Origin: Deltaproteobacteria bacterium
Lineage (GTDB): Bacteria; Myxococcota; Polyangia; Polyangiales; B10-G4
Assembly: GCA_019312705.1 (NCBI GenBank)
Contig: JAFDCW010000088.1
Coordinates: forward strand, 1 to 9,623
Direction: 5' to 3'
DNA: 9,623 nucleotides
Within the stretch, counting starts at the first letter, position 1. The number at the start of each line of letters is the position of its first letter. The notes beneath the pieces were generated by a model. It saw only the letters and a program-made list of their open reading frames with translations, did not search any database and was not told the DNA's origin. Of this stretch, positions 1 to 7,052 are shown one piece after another. Position numbers and translations under genes: made by a program.

Positions 1-3000
1 CGATCACCCCGGCCTCCCCGATGGGCGAGCACGCCGACGCCTGGTCTGCTCAGGGGCGCGAGAACATCTGGGGCACCGTCCCCGAGGTGGCCGAGATGCA
101 GTCCGAGGCGGGGGCCGCCGGCACCGTCCACGGCTCCCTCCAAGCCGGGGCCCTGACGACGACCTTCACGGCGTCCCAGGGGCTGCTCTTGATGATCCCC
201 AACCTCTACAAGATCGCCGGCGAGCTCACGCCCTGCTGCATACACGTCGCCGCGCGCACCATCGCGACCCACGCCCTCAGCATCTTCGGCGACCACTCCG
301 ACGTCATGGCCGTGCGCCAGACCGGCTTCGGCCTGCTCTGCTCGGGCTCGGTCCAGGAGGCCCACGACTTCGCCGCCATCGGCCAGTCGGCGACCCTCGC
401 GTCTCGGGTGCCATTCATCCACTTCTTCGACGGCTTCCGCACCTCCCACGAGGTCGCCAAGATCGAAGAGCTGACCGACGACGACCTTCGGGGCATGATC
501 GATGACGCCCACCTGCAAGAACACCGCGGCCGGGCCCTGACTCCGGACCGCCCCGTCATCCGTGGCACGGCCCAAAACCCCGACACCTTCTTCCAGGCCC
601 GGGAGGCCTGCAACGGCCACTACCTCGCCTGCCCAGGTGAAGTGCAGAAGGCGATGGACCGCTTCGCCGAGCTCACCGGCCGCGCCTATCGGCTCTTCGA
701 CTACGTCGGCCACCCCGAAGCCGAGCGCGTCATCGTCATGATGGGCTCCGGCGCCGAGACCGCCGAGGAGACGGCCCTGGGCCTAGTCAAAGACGGCCAC
801 AAGGTCGGCTTGCTCATCGTTCGGCTCTACCGCCCCTTCGACCTTTCCTCATTCATCGGGGCGCTGCCGAAGACGGTGAAACAAATCGCCGTCCTCGACC
901 GCACCAAGGAGCCCGGGTCCATCGGCGAGCCCCTCTACCTCGACGTCATGGCCGGCGTGCGGCAGGCGACCCAAGGGCCCGAGACAAAGTGGGAGACGGA
1001 GCCCCTCGTCGTCGGCGGACGCTACGGGCTCTCGTCCAAGGAGTTCACACCGAACTGCGTGCGCGCGGTCTACAACGAGCTCGCCGAGGCCAAGCCGCGC
1101 CACGGCTTCACGGTCGGCATCGTCGACGACGTGACGAACCTGTCGCTGCCCCTCGACGACATCGACGAGAAGCCCAGGGACGGCGTCCAGGCCATCTTCT
1201 ACGGCCTCGGCTCCGACGGCACCGTCGGCGCAAACAAGAACTCCATCAAGATCATCGGTCAACACACGGACATGCACGCCCAGGGCTACTTCGTCTACGA
1301 CTCGAAGAAGGCCGGCGCCGTCACCATCTCGCACCTGCGCTTCGGCCCTCAGCGCATCCAGTCGGCGTATCTGATTCAGCACGCGAGCTTCGTCGCCTGC
1401 CACCAGTTCCAGTTCATGGACCGGTACGACGTTCTCGAAAAGGCACTACCCGGGGCCGTGTTCCTGCTCAACGCACCCTACGGCCCGGACCTGGTCTGGG
1501 ACCGGCTTCCCCGCGAAGTGCAGCAAACCATCATCGACAAGAAGCTTCGCTTCTTCGTGATCGACGCCTACGAGGTCGCCAAGGCGGCCGGCCTCGGGGT
1601 CCGCATCAATACCATCATGCAGACCTGCTTCTTCGCCATCAGCGGCGCGATGGAGCGTGAAGAGGCCATCGCCTGCATCAAGGGCGCGATCGAAAAGTCG
1701 TACGGCAAGCGTGGCCCAGCAGTCGTCAAACAGAACTTTGCCGCAGTCGATACGGCCCTGGCGCACTTGCACGAAGTGCGAACGCACGAGGCGGTGACCA
1801 GCGACCGCGAGAGGCCGCCCATCGTGAGCGAGGCGGCCCCCGACTTCGTCCAGCGCGTCACGTCCGTGATGCTTGCCAACAAGGGCGACCTCTTGCCGGT
1901 CAGCGCCTTTCCCGTCGACGGCACCTGGCCGACGGGGACGAGCAAGTGGGAGAAGCGCAACCTCGCCCGGCAGATCCCCGTCTGGGACCCATCGATCTGC
2001 ATCCAGTGCAACCACTGCACTCTGGTCTGCCCCCACGCGGCGATTCGAGCGAAGGTATTCGACGGAGAGACCGTCGCCGATTCTCCCGAGACGTTCCAGA
2101 CGACGCCGTACAAGGCCAAAGACTTCCGCGGCCTCACCTACAGCCTCCAGGTCGCCCCGGAAGACTGCACCGGATGCAACCTCTGCGTGAAGGTCTGCCC
2201 GGCCAAGGACAAGTCCAATCCCCGTCACAAGGCCATCGACATGGCGGACCACGGGCCCCTCGTCGACCAGGAGCGCGACAACTACGCCTTCTTCCTCGAC
2301 ATCCCCGACGTCGATCGCACCGCGATCAAGCGCCTCGACGTCAAAGGCTCACAGTTCCTCGAGCCCCTCTTCGAGTCCTCCGGCGCTTGCGTCGGGTGCG
2401 GCGAGACCCCGTACATCAAGCTTCTCACCCAACTCTTCGGGGACCGGGCGCTCATCGCCAACGCGACCGGGTGCTCGTCCATCTACGGCGGCAACCTACC
2501 GACGACCCCGTACACGACCAACCGCGACGGCCGCGGCCCGGCGTGGTCCAACTCGCTCTTCGAGGACAACGCCGAGTTCGGCTTCGGCTTCCGGTTGGCC
2601 GTCGACGAGCACGCCGACAACGCGCGCTTGCTCGCCAAGAAGCTCGCCGGCGAAATCGGCGAGAACCTGGTCACTCAGATCATCGAGGCGGACCAGAGTG
2701 ACGAAGCGGGCATCGCCGCCCAGCGCGAACGCGTCGTCGCCCTCAAGCAGAAGCTCGGGCGCATGGACGGGGGGGCGGCCCAGCACCTCACGGCCCTCGC
2801 CGACTACCTGGTGACCAAGAGCATCTGGCTCGTCGGCGGCGACGGCTGGGCCTACGACATCGGCTACGGCGGCCTCGACCACGTCGTCGCGATGGGGCGC
2901 AACGTCAACATCCTGGTCCTCGACACCGAGGTCTACTCCAATACCGGCGGCCAGCAGTCGAAGGCGACTCCCCTCGGGGCGTCGGTCAAGTTTGCCGCCG

Positions 3001-3512
3001 CAGGCAAAGACATCCCCAAGAAGGACCTGGGCCTCGAGGCGATAAGCTACGGCAACGCCTACGTCGCGAGCATCGCCTTCGGCGCCGACAACAAGCAGAT
3101 GGTCAAGGTCTTCCGCGAGGCCGATGCCTTCGAGGGCACCTCGCTCATCATCGCCTACAGCCACTGCATCGCCCACGGCTACGACATGGCGTTCGGCCTC
3201 GACCAGCAGGCCAAGGCCGTGTCGTCCGGGGTGTGGCCGCTCTACCGCTTCGACCCCCGGCGCTCCGCCGAGGGCCAGGCGCCTTTGCAGATCGACTCCA
3301 AAGCCCCGACGACGCGGGTCGAGGAGTACATGCGCTTCGAGTCGCGGTTCCGCATGGTCGAACGCATGGACCCGGCGCGCTTCAAGAACTTCGTGAGCCG
3401 TTCACAAGCGCACGCCGAACGGCGAATCAAGGTCTACCAGCAACTCGCGGGCATCGAAGAACTCGGCGCGCCTCGTACCACGGAGACGGACACCGAAGCG
3501 GACGCGGAATAG
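1..3512 (+). CDS. nifJ: Pyruvate:ferredoxin (flavodoxin) oxidoreductase, 5' end outside window
   Basis: Catalyses pyruvate + CoA + oxidised ferredoxin/flavodoxin to acetyl-CoA + CO2 + reduced carrier, in the cytoplasm. The single-chain PFOR architecture is complete except at the N-terminus. The frame is open from base 3 and reads ITPASPMGEHADAW, matching the family's YPITPSS region, so the ATG at 21 is internal and about 25-30 residues are missing. Counting that Met as 1: N-terminal pyruvate-binding domain (ARTIATHALSIFGDHSD); GGRYGLSSKEF region; two 4Fe-4S ferredoxin motifs (C660/663/666/670 and C716/719/722/726); the C-terminal TPP domain with GDGWAYDIGYGG (940-951) and DTEVYSNTGG (from 968). 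The four proximal-cluster cysteines are C790, C793, C818 and C1049. Length (1163 residues plus the missing part) resembles the E. coli YdbK type. The chain ends in an acidic tail, without the longer C-terminal domain of the Desulfovibrio africanus enzyme. Next gene 9 bases downstream, same strand. Confidence 0.97.
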   Translation, partial: ITPASPMGEHADAWSAQGRENIWGTVPEVAEMQSEAGAAGTVHGSLQAGALTTTFTASQGLLLMIPNLYKIAGELTPCCIHVAARTIATHALSIFGDHSDVMAVRQTGFGLLCSGSVQEAHDFAAIGQSATLASRVPFIHFFDGFRTSHEVAKIEELTDDDLRGMIDDAHLQEHRGRALTPDRPVIRGTAQNPDTFFQAREACNGHYLACPGEVQKAMDRFAELTGRAYRLFDYVGHPEAERVIVMMGSGAETAEETALGLVKDGHKVGLLIVRLYRPFDLSSFIGALPKTVKQIAVLDRTKEPGSIGEPLYLDVMAGVRQATQGPETKWETEPLVVGGRYGLSSKEFTPNCVRAVYNELAEAKPRHGFTVGIVDDVTNLSLPLDDIDEKPRDGVQAIFYGLGSDGTVGANKNSIKIIGQHTDMHAQGYFVYDSKKAGAVTISHLRFGPQRIQSAYLIQHASFVACHQFQFMDRYDVLEKALPGAVFLLNAPYGPDLVWDRLPREVQQTIIDKKLRFFVIDAYEVAKAAGLGVRINTIMQTCFFAISGAMEREEAIACIKGAIEKSYGKRGPAVVKQNFAAVDTALAHLHEVRTHEAVTSDRERPPIVSEAAPDFVQRVTSVMLANKGDLLPVSAFPVDGTWPTGTSKWEKRNLARQIPVWDPSICIQCNHCTLVCPHAAIRAKVFDGETVADSPETFQTTPYKAKDFRGLTYSLQVAPEDCTGCNLCVKVCPAKDKSNPRHKAIDMADHGPLVDQERDNYAFFLDIPDVDRTAIKRLDVKGSQFLEPLFESSGACVGCGETPYIKLLTQLFGDRALIANATGCSSIYGGNLPTTPYTTNRDGRGPAWSNSLFEDNAEFGFGFRLAVDEHADNARLLAKKLAGEIGENLVTQIIEADQSDEAGIAAQRERVVALKQKLGRMDGGAAQHLTALADYLVTKSIWLVGGDGWAYDIGYGGLDHVVAMGRNVNILVLDTEVYSNTGGQQSKATPLGASVKFAAAGKDIPKKDLGLEAISYGNAYVASIAFGADNKQMVKVFREADAFEGTSLIIAYSHCIAHGYDMAFGLDQQAKAVSSGVWPLYRFDPRRSAEGQAPLQIDSKAPTTRVEEYMRFESRFRMVERMDPARFKNFVSRSQAHAERRIKVYQQLAGIEELGAPRTTETDTEADAE

Positions 3513-3518
3513 GGGAAG
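3511..3518 (+). promoter_or_regulatory. Ribosome binding site of the DHOD-like gene
   Basis: The purine-rich AGGGGAAG overlaps the stop codon of the PFOR gene and lies 3 bases before the ATG at 3522, with the AGGGGA core 5 bases before it. It fixes the start of the second gene. It also suggests that ribosomes finishing PFOR can re-initiate on the next gene (translational coupling). Confidence 0.7.
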
Positions 3519-3521
3519 AAC

Positions 3522-4517
3522 ATGGACCTGACCACTACGTACATGGGCATCCCGCTTTCGAACCCCCTCATGCCGGGGGCCGGGCCGATGGCCGACGACC
3601 TGGACACCGTCAAGCGACTCGAAGACGCCGGAGCGCCGGCCATCGTCATGCGCTCGCTCTTCGAAGAACAGCTCGAAGAAGAGCAAGTTGCGTCGCACCG
3701 CGCGATCGAAGGGTACGCCGACGTCTCGGCCGAGGCGGCGTCATTTCTCCCGGCGCACCACGACCTCGTCCTGGGCCCAGAGACCTACCTCGAGCAGCTA
3801 CGGAAGATCCGCGAGGCCGTCGACGTGCCGGTCTTCGCATCCCTCAACGGGACCTCGGCCGGAGGGTGGCTCGAGTTTGCGAAGCTGATGGAGGAAGCCG
3901 GGGCCGCCGGAATCGAGCTCAACGTCTATCAGATCTCGACGGACCCCGCCGACACCGCCGAAAAGCTCGAGCTGCGCATCGCCGAGATGGTCGCGTCGGT
4001 GAAGAAGCAGGTCAGCATCCCGGTGGCAGTGAAGCTCTCGCCGTTCTTCACCTCGCTGGTGCACTTCGCCCAGCGCCTGGACGACGCCGGGGCCGACGCG
4101 CTCATCTTGTTCAACCGCTTCTATCAGCCCGACATCAACGTCGAGGAGTTGGAGGTGGAGCCAAGGCTCCAGCTCAGCAACCCCTCGGAGCTGCTGCTGC
4201 GCCTGCGCTGGCTCGCGGCCGTCTCCGGGAACTTCTCGGGTTCCCTCGTGGCGTCGGGCGGCGTGCACGACGACATCGGCGCCCTCAAAGCCGTGATGTC
4301 CGGCGCCCACGTGGCCCAGGTCGTCTCGGCGCTGCTCATGCACGGCCCGGGGCATCTGGCCAAGATGCGCACGGGCCTCGAGCGCTGGCTCGAAGAACAC
4401 GAGTACGAGTCCCTCCGCCAGTCCCACGGCAGCATGAACCTCCAGCGCAGCCCGGACCCCAAGGCCTTCACACGGTCCAACTACATGCACGTTCTCGGGA
4501 GCTGGCGCCCTGACTGA
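3522..4517 (+). CDS. Dihydroorotate dehydrogenase-like flavoprotein (nifJ partner)
   Basis: 331 residues, predicted cytosolic FMN-binding TIM barrel resembling the DHOD-like family often found next to nifJ. Landmarks: MGIPLSNPLMPGAGP at the N-terminus, PVAVKLSPFF with K171 matching a conserved FMN/substrate lysine of class 1 DHODs, LFNRFYQPDI (N198), and the phosphate-binding ASGGVHDD (244-251) followed by GAHVAQVVSALLMHGP. Features expected of a true DHOD are absent. The N-x-S-C/S-P-N segment with the catalytic base reads LNVYQIS (N134 onward), the T-K-S lysine position reads MRS (R44), and the substrate loop around NLPN is not found. I therefore doubt that it oxidises dihydroorotate for pyrimidine synthesis; the real substrate is unknown. 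It starts 9 bases after PFOR and is probably co-transcribed with it, which suggests a redox link, as inference only. Confidence 0.92.
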   Translation: MDLTTTYMGIPLSNPLMPGAGPMADDLDTVKRLEDAGAPAIVMRSLFEEQLEEEQVASHRAIEGYADVSAEAASFLPAHHDLVLGPETYLEQLRKIREAVDVPVFASLNGTSAGGWLEFAKLMEEAGAAGIELNVYQISTDPADTAEKLELRIAEMVASVKKQVSIPVAVKLSPFFTSLVHFAQRLDDAGADALILFNRFYQPDINVEELEVEPRLQLSNPSELLLRLRWLAAVSGNFSGSLVASGGVHDDIGALKAVMSGAHVAQVVSALLMHGPGHLAKMRTGLERWLEEHEYESLRQSHGSMNLQRSPDPKAFTRSNYMHVLGSWRPD

Positions 4518-4596
4518 GGTCCCGCCGAGCGCGGTCACCTCGGCCTTCGACCCCGCCGGCCTTGTCCCTGGCGGAGCCGGGCGTACGTCTAGGGGT

Positions 4597-4601
4597 GGAG
4601 G
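4597..4601 (+). promoter_or_regulatory. Ribosome binding site deciding a GTG start
   Basis: GGAGG, seven bases before the GTG at 4609, supports this uncommon start codon. The rest of the 91-base gap after the DHOD-like gene holds only GC-rich short inverted repeats (for example GCCGAG at 4524-4529 with CTCGGC at 4539-4544). No T-run follows them, so I do not call a terminator. Confidence 0.7.
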
Positions 4602-4608
4602 TGTCCTC

Positions 4609-5046
4609 GTGCGTGACCGCGTCGTCCTCGCTCTCGCCGCGATTCTCACCGCGGGCCTTGTCGCCTGCGGGGGAGCCGCTGTGACCACTCCCGCCACCGG
4701 GCCCACTCCGCAGGAGGCAACTGAGACCTCCGGCGCGACGGAGGCGAGCGACGACGCGGCGTTCACGCTAACGACCGTTCCCCAAACTTCCCCCGCCGAA
4801 CTACGCGAAAGCATGGAAGAGCCGCCGGCCCGGGTGCCCATCGCCCACCTGCCGCCGCCGCCCGTGCCCTCCGCCGTCGCCGCGGCCGCACCGTCGTCCG
4901 AGAGCCCGCCGCCCCGGGCCGTCGCCGCCGGCGAGCCCCACGCAGCCCCGCCGTCGGTGAGCTCCGACCCGGTCGGCGAGCATCTGGTCACCACGCTCTT
5001 CGAGGTGGACACCGCCGGCGAGGTGCACGTACGTCACGCGCGGTGA
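4609..5046 (+). CDS. Small Pro/Ala-rich putative lipoprotein
   Basis: 145 residues with a GTG start backed by a well-spaced GGAGG. A short charged start (MRDR) is followed by a hydrophobic stretch and the lipobox LVAC with C20 as the predicted lipidated cysteine, so it is likely anchored in the cell envelope. The mature part is low-complexity: Thr/Ala/Glu-rich from about 25 to 70, then Pro/Ala/Ser-rich from about 72 to 118 (including LPPPPVPSAV). A more ordinary C-terminal piece, VGEHLVTTLFEVDTAGEVHVRHAR-like in character, covers about 122-145. I recognise no family and assign no function. The composition suggests an extended spacer-like chain rather than an enzyme. The next gene, 67 bases on and on the same strand, is also a lipoprotein. 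That is suggestive of envelope-related neighbours but not proof of a joint role. Confidence 0.75.
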   Translation: MRDRVVLALAAILTAGLVACGGAAVTTPATGPTPQEATETSGATEASDDAAFTLTTVPQTSPAELRESMEEPPARVPIAHLPPPPVPSAVAAAAPSSESPPPRAVAAGEPHAAPPSVSSDPVGEHLVTTLFEVDTAGEVHVRHAR

Positions 5047-5101
5047 TCCGCATCTGCCACGAGCTCAACGCGTCGGCAGCAAGCTCCCGGACACCGTCTG
5101 C

Positions 5102-5107
5102 TACGCT
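5102..5107 (+). promoter_or_regulatory. Candidate -10 box just before the fibro-slime gene
   Basis: TACGCT (TAnnnT type), preceded by TGC, lies 6 bases before the ATG at 5114. No Shine-Dalgarno sequence is visible there. If used, transcription would begin at or next to the start codon, giving a leaderless mRNA. I see no clear -35 hexamer at 16-18 bases upstream, so this is tentative. Confidence 0.35.
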
Positions 5108-5113
5108 TCTGGC

Positions 5114-5929
5114 ATGACCCGACTCGTCCTTCTTCTCAGCGCCCTGCTCCTTCCCTTTGCCGGTTGTTCCTGCAACGACGACGGAGCGGGGCCCATGGGC
5201 GATGGCGGCGGCGGAGATGGTGGTGACCGCGACGGCGGCGGAAGCCGCGACGGCAGCGGCGGGGACGGCGGGGACGGCCGCGACGGCGGCGGCGGAGACG
5301 ACTGCGGGGGCCTCAGCGCCGTGGTCCGAGACTTCGACGTCTCCCACCCCGACTTCCAAGACGAAAACCCGGGCCATGTTGCAGGCCTCGTCGAGGACAC
5401 CCTCGATGCGGAACGGAAGCCGGTCTACGCCCATGGCTCGAGCCACGTCGGCGGCATCGACGACGAGGGCACGTTCCGCCAGTGGTACCGGGACATCCCG
5501 GGGGTCAACGAGTCCTTCGACATCGTCCTGCCCCTGACCGAGGTTTCACCCGGCCAGTTCGTCTTCGACAACGACCATTTCTTCCCCGTCGACGGCATGG
5601 GCTTCGGCATGAGCGGCATGGACCACGAGGACCGACCGCGAAACTTCCACTTCACGACGGAAGTGCACATCGGCTTCGTCTACGAGGGCGGAGAGGTATT
5701 CACCTTCCGCGGCGACGACGACCTCTGGCTCTTCATCGACGGGCGCTTGGCGATCGACCTCGGCGGAGTGCACGGCGCCCTGGAACGCACCGTCGACCTC
5801 GACAGCCTCGGCCTCACCCCTGGAGCGCGCTACCCGATGGACATCTTCCACGCCGAGCGCCACACCTCAGCGAGCAACTTCCGCATCGAAACGACGATTC
5901 AGTGCTTCGTCGACCCGGGACTAATCTAA
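5114..5929 (+). CDS. Fibro-slime domain lipoprotein
   Basis: 271 residues. The N-terminus (MTRLVLLLSALLLPFAGC) is a lipoprotein signal with C18 as the likely lipidated cysteine, so the protein should be exported and membrane-anchored. Residues 21-65 are a Gly/Asp-rich linker with repeated GGDG/GGGD units. From about 67 to 265 lies a domain that I recognise as fibro-slime (TIGR02148-type, related to PA14-like beta folds). Hallmarks are FRQWYRDIPGVN (121-132), FTFRGDDDLWLFIDG (196-210), LAIDLGGVHG (212-221) and FHAERHTSASNFRIET (245-260). The acidic GDDDLWLFIDG motif is compatible with metal binding, as inference. C64 and C264 bracket the domain and could form a disulfide. Such domains occur in secreted and surface proteins of Fibrobacter, slime moulds and myxobacteria; ligands are mostly unknown. 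No Shine-Dalgarno is visible. The gene ends 13 bases from the convergent gene's stop. Confidence 0.88.
   Translation: MTRLVLLLSALLLPFAGCSCNDDGAGPMGDGGGGDGGDRDGGGSRDGSGGDGGDGRDGGGGDDCGGLSAVVRDFDVSHPDFQDENPGHVAGLVEDTLDAERKPVYAHGSSHVGGIDDEGTFRQWYRDIPGVNESFDIVLPLTEVSPGQFVFDNDHFFPVDGMGFGMSGMDHEDRPRNFHFTTEVHIGFVYEGGEVFTFRGDDDLWLFIDGRLAIDLGGVHGALERTVDLDSLGLTPGARYPMDIFHAERHTSASNFRIETTIQCFVDPGLI
5198..5302 (+). repeat. Low-complexity GGC/GAC tract coding a Gly/Asp linker
   Basis: Degenerate in-frame tandem units built from GGC, GGA, GAT and GAC codons encode residues 29-63 of the fibro-slime lipoprotein. Occasional Arg and Ser codons interrupt the pattern. The tract reads as a flexible acidic spacer between the lipid anchor and the folded domain. 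Its codon-level repetition makes it prone to in-frame length change. Confidence 0.75.
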
Positions 5930-5942
5930 ACGACCAGCTTGC

Positions 5943-6965
5943 TCAACTTGTCGGCAAGAGGCTCAACGAGACAGAGACTAGGTCTCCCATGCTCTCGCAC
6001 TGGAGAAACGACGGGCACCGATAGTGGTCGGCGAGGTCGCGCCGGAGCGCGTGTACGTGGGCAAGCGGCGCGATGCGGTCGCGGGACATGACGTGCAGGA
6101 GGTCGGCGAGGCGCGTCACCTCGTCGCGGGCCCGGCTGGCCATCAGAACCAGCTCTTCTTGCCGGTACTGTTCGTAGGTCGGCGGGCTCATGCACTTCAT
6201 GCCGAGAAAGACTATCGGGTTGTTCTGCGGGTAGTACTGCGGGCGGTAAACACGATGGTGCCCCTCGTAGCTCTGCTGATCGAAGTCGATGGCGCGCAGG
6301 CGATAGTGGGTCTCGTCGAAATCGGGGGTCAGGTCGACGACGTAGTTGCCGGAGTGCATGTCACCGAGCAACCGGACGAAGCACCGCTCGTTGAACTTCA
6401 CGAACTCCTTGGCGAGGCGAATCTGGTCGAGGTGCGTGTCGCTGAGCCAGTTGTCGATGAAGTCTTTGCCGGGGATGCCGGCGATGTGCTCCTCGATGAC
6501 GGTCTCGCCGTCGCAGAGGAAATCGATGCGGTTGGGCGAGAGGATGTGTTCGAGCTCGATGCCGTAGATGCGCGAGGCGTCGGCCTTCTTGACGTAGAAG
6601 TAGTCGAAGTTCTCGTTGAGGGTATTGAGGATGCGGACGCGGAACGGCTGGGTATTCCCCCAGGTGCAGAGGTCGACGCGGTCCGTCACCAGGTGCTTCA
6701 TCAGCGACATGCGGCCGTGCACCTTCAGCGCGGCGTAGGTGCGCACGGCGGCCTCGTAGATCTCTTCCCGTTCGGCTGGGGGATAGAGCACGGTCTGCCA
6801 GAGTGTATCGTTGCCGTGGCGGTCGTAGACGGGGACCGATTCGTTGTGGCGAGAGAGCGCCGCAAATGACGCGGGCACGGAGCGCAGGCGGTCGTGGCGG
6901 CCCAGGTACCCGCGCAGGTCGTCCCCAACGGGGTAGATGTTCTTCTTGCGCTCGATCAACGCCAT
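5943..6965 (-). CDS. Uncharacterised protein with kinase/APH-like catalytic motifs
   Basis: 340 residues, predicted soluble, with no signal peptide or membrane segment. I do not recognise the exact family. The layout of a protein-kinase/aminoglycoside-phosphotransferase fold is readable. YFYVKKAD (K126/K127) is a possible ATP-binding lysine strand, and GIELEHIL (E137 or E139) a possible helix-C glutamate. TVIEEHIAGIPG (155-166) is hinge-like. LLGDMHSGNYVVD supplies a candidate catalytic Asp (D202) and metal-binding Asn (N207), as in the GDxHxGN loop of APH and related kinases. RAIDFDQQSYEG supplies the DFG-like Asp (D227). The first ~100 residues (from MALIERKKNIYPVGDD) match nothing I know. 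Substrate cannot be deduced: small-molecule or protein phosphorylation, or a non-catalytic role, are all possible. It lies downstream of the OYE-type gene on the same strand, 139 bases apart, with a terminator-like hairpin and its own candidate promoter between them. Confidence 0.8.
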   Translation of the reverse strand: MALIERKKNIYPVGDDLRGYLGRHDRLRSVPASFAALSRHNESVPVYDRHGNDTLWQTVLYPPAEREEIYEAAVRTYAALKVHGRMSLMKHLVTDRVDLCTWGNTQPFRVRILNTLNENFDYFYVKKADASRIYGIELEHILSPNRIDFLCDGETVIEEHIAGIPGKDFIDNWLSDTHLDQIRLAKEFVKFNERCFVRLLGDMHSGNYVVDLTPDFDETHYRLRAIDFDQQSYEGHHRVYRPQYYPQNNPIVFLGMKCMSPPTYEQYRQEELVLMASRARDEVTRLADLLHVMSRDRIAPLAHVHALRRDLADHYRCPSFLQCESMGDLVSVSLSLLPTS

Positions 6966-6975
6966 GGACCCTCGG

Positions 6976-7005
6976 ATGGTAGGTTCAATCGCGCGTACGG
7001 GCCAA
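6976..7005 (-). promoter_or_regulatory. Candidate promoter of the kinase-like gene
   Basis: On the minus strand, TTGGCC (7005-7000) and TACCAT (6981-6976) are separated by 18 bases, resembling weak -35 and -10 elements. The -10 ends 10 bases before the ATG at 6965. A GAGGG just before the start is spaced only 3 bases from it. The leader would therefore be only a few bases long. The call rests on consensus matching only. Confidence 0.3.
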
Positions 7006-7034
7006 GGGCGACGAAATGGGACCGAGCAAAAGGC

Positions 7035-7052
7035 AAAAACGAGTCGTACTCG
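7035..7052 (-). terminator. Small intrinsic-terminator-like hairpin after the OYE-type gene
   Basis: Read on the minus strand, CGAGT (7052-7048), loop ACG, ACTCG (7044-7040) is followed directly by TTTTT (7039-7035). It sits 53 bases past the stop of the OYE-type gene. The stem is short (5 bp), so termination may be partial. In such G+C-rich sequence a T5 run after a perfect stem is still notable. Confidence 0.5.

Noticed and set aside
21..23. ATG as the start of the PFOR gene
   Set aside because: The frame is open upstream to the window edge and reads ITPASP, a conserved internal part of the family. The Met is internal and the true start lies outside the window.
3233..4513. Long 426-codon open frame over the PFOR end and DHOD-like gene
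   Set aside because: It lies in another frame of two clear genes and encodes an Arg/Ala/Pro-rich sequence without any motif, typical of a frame shadow in G+C-rich DNA.
4524..4580. Inverted repeats after the DHOD-like gene as an intrinsic terminator
   Set aside because: The stems are 5-6 bp with loops of 9-15 bases and have no T-run. Such pairs are common by chance in DNA of this composition.
3798..5012. 404-codon open frame on the minus strand
   Set aside because: Antisense to the DHOD-like and lipoprotein genes, with no recognisable domain. High G+C content removes stop codons by chance.
6024..6869. 281-codon open frame on the plus strand
   Set aside because: Antisense to the kinase-like gene and composed mostly of Val/Glu/Asp/Ala as expected for an antisense shadow. 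The minus strand has the motif-bearing product.
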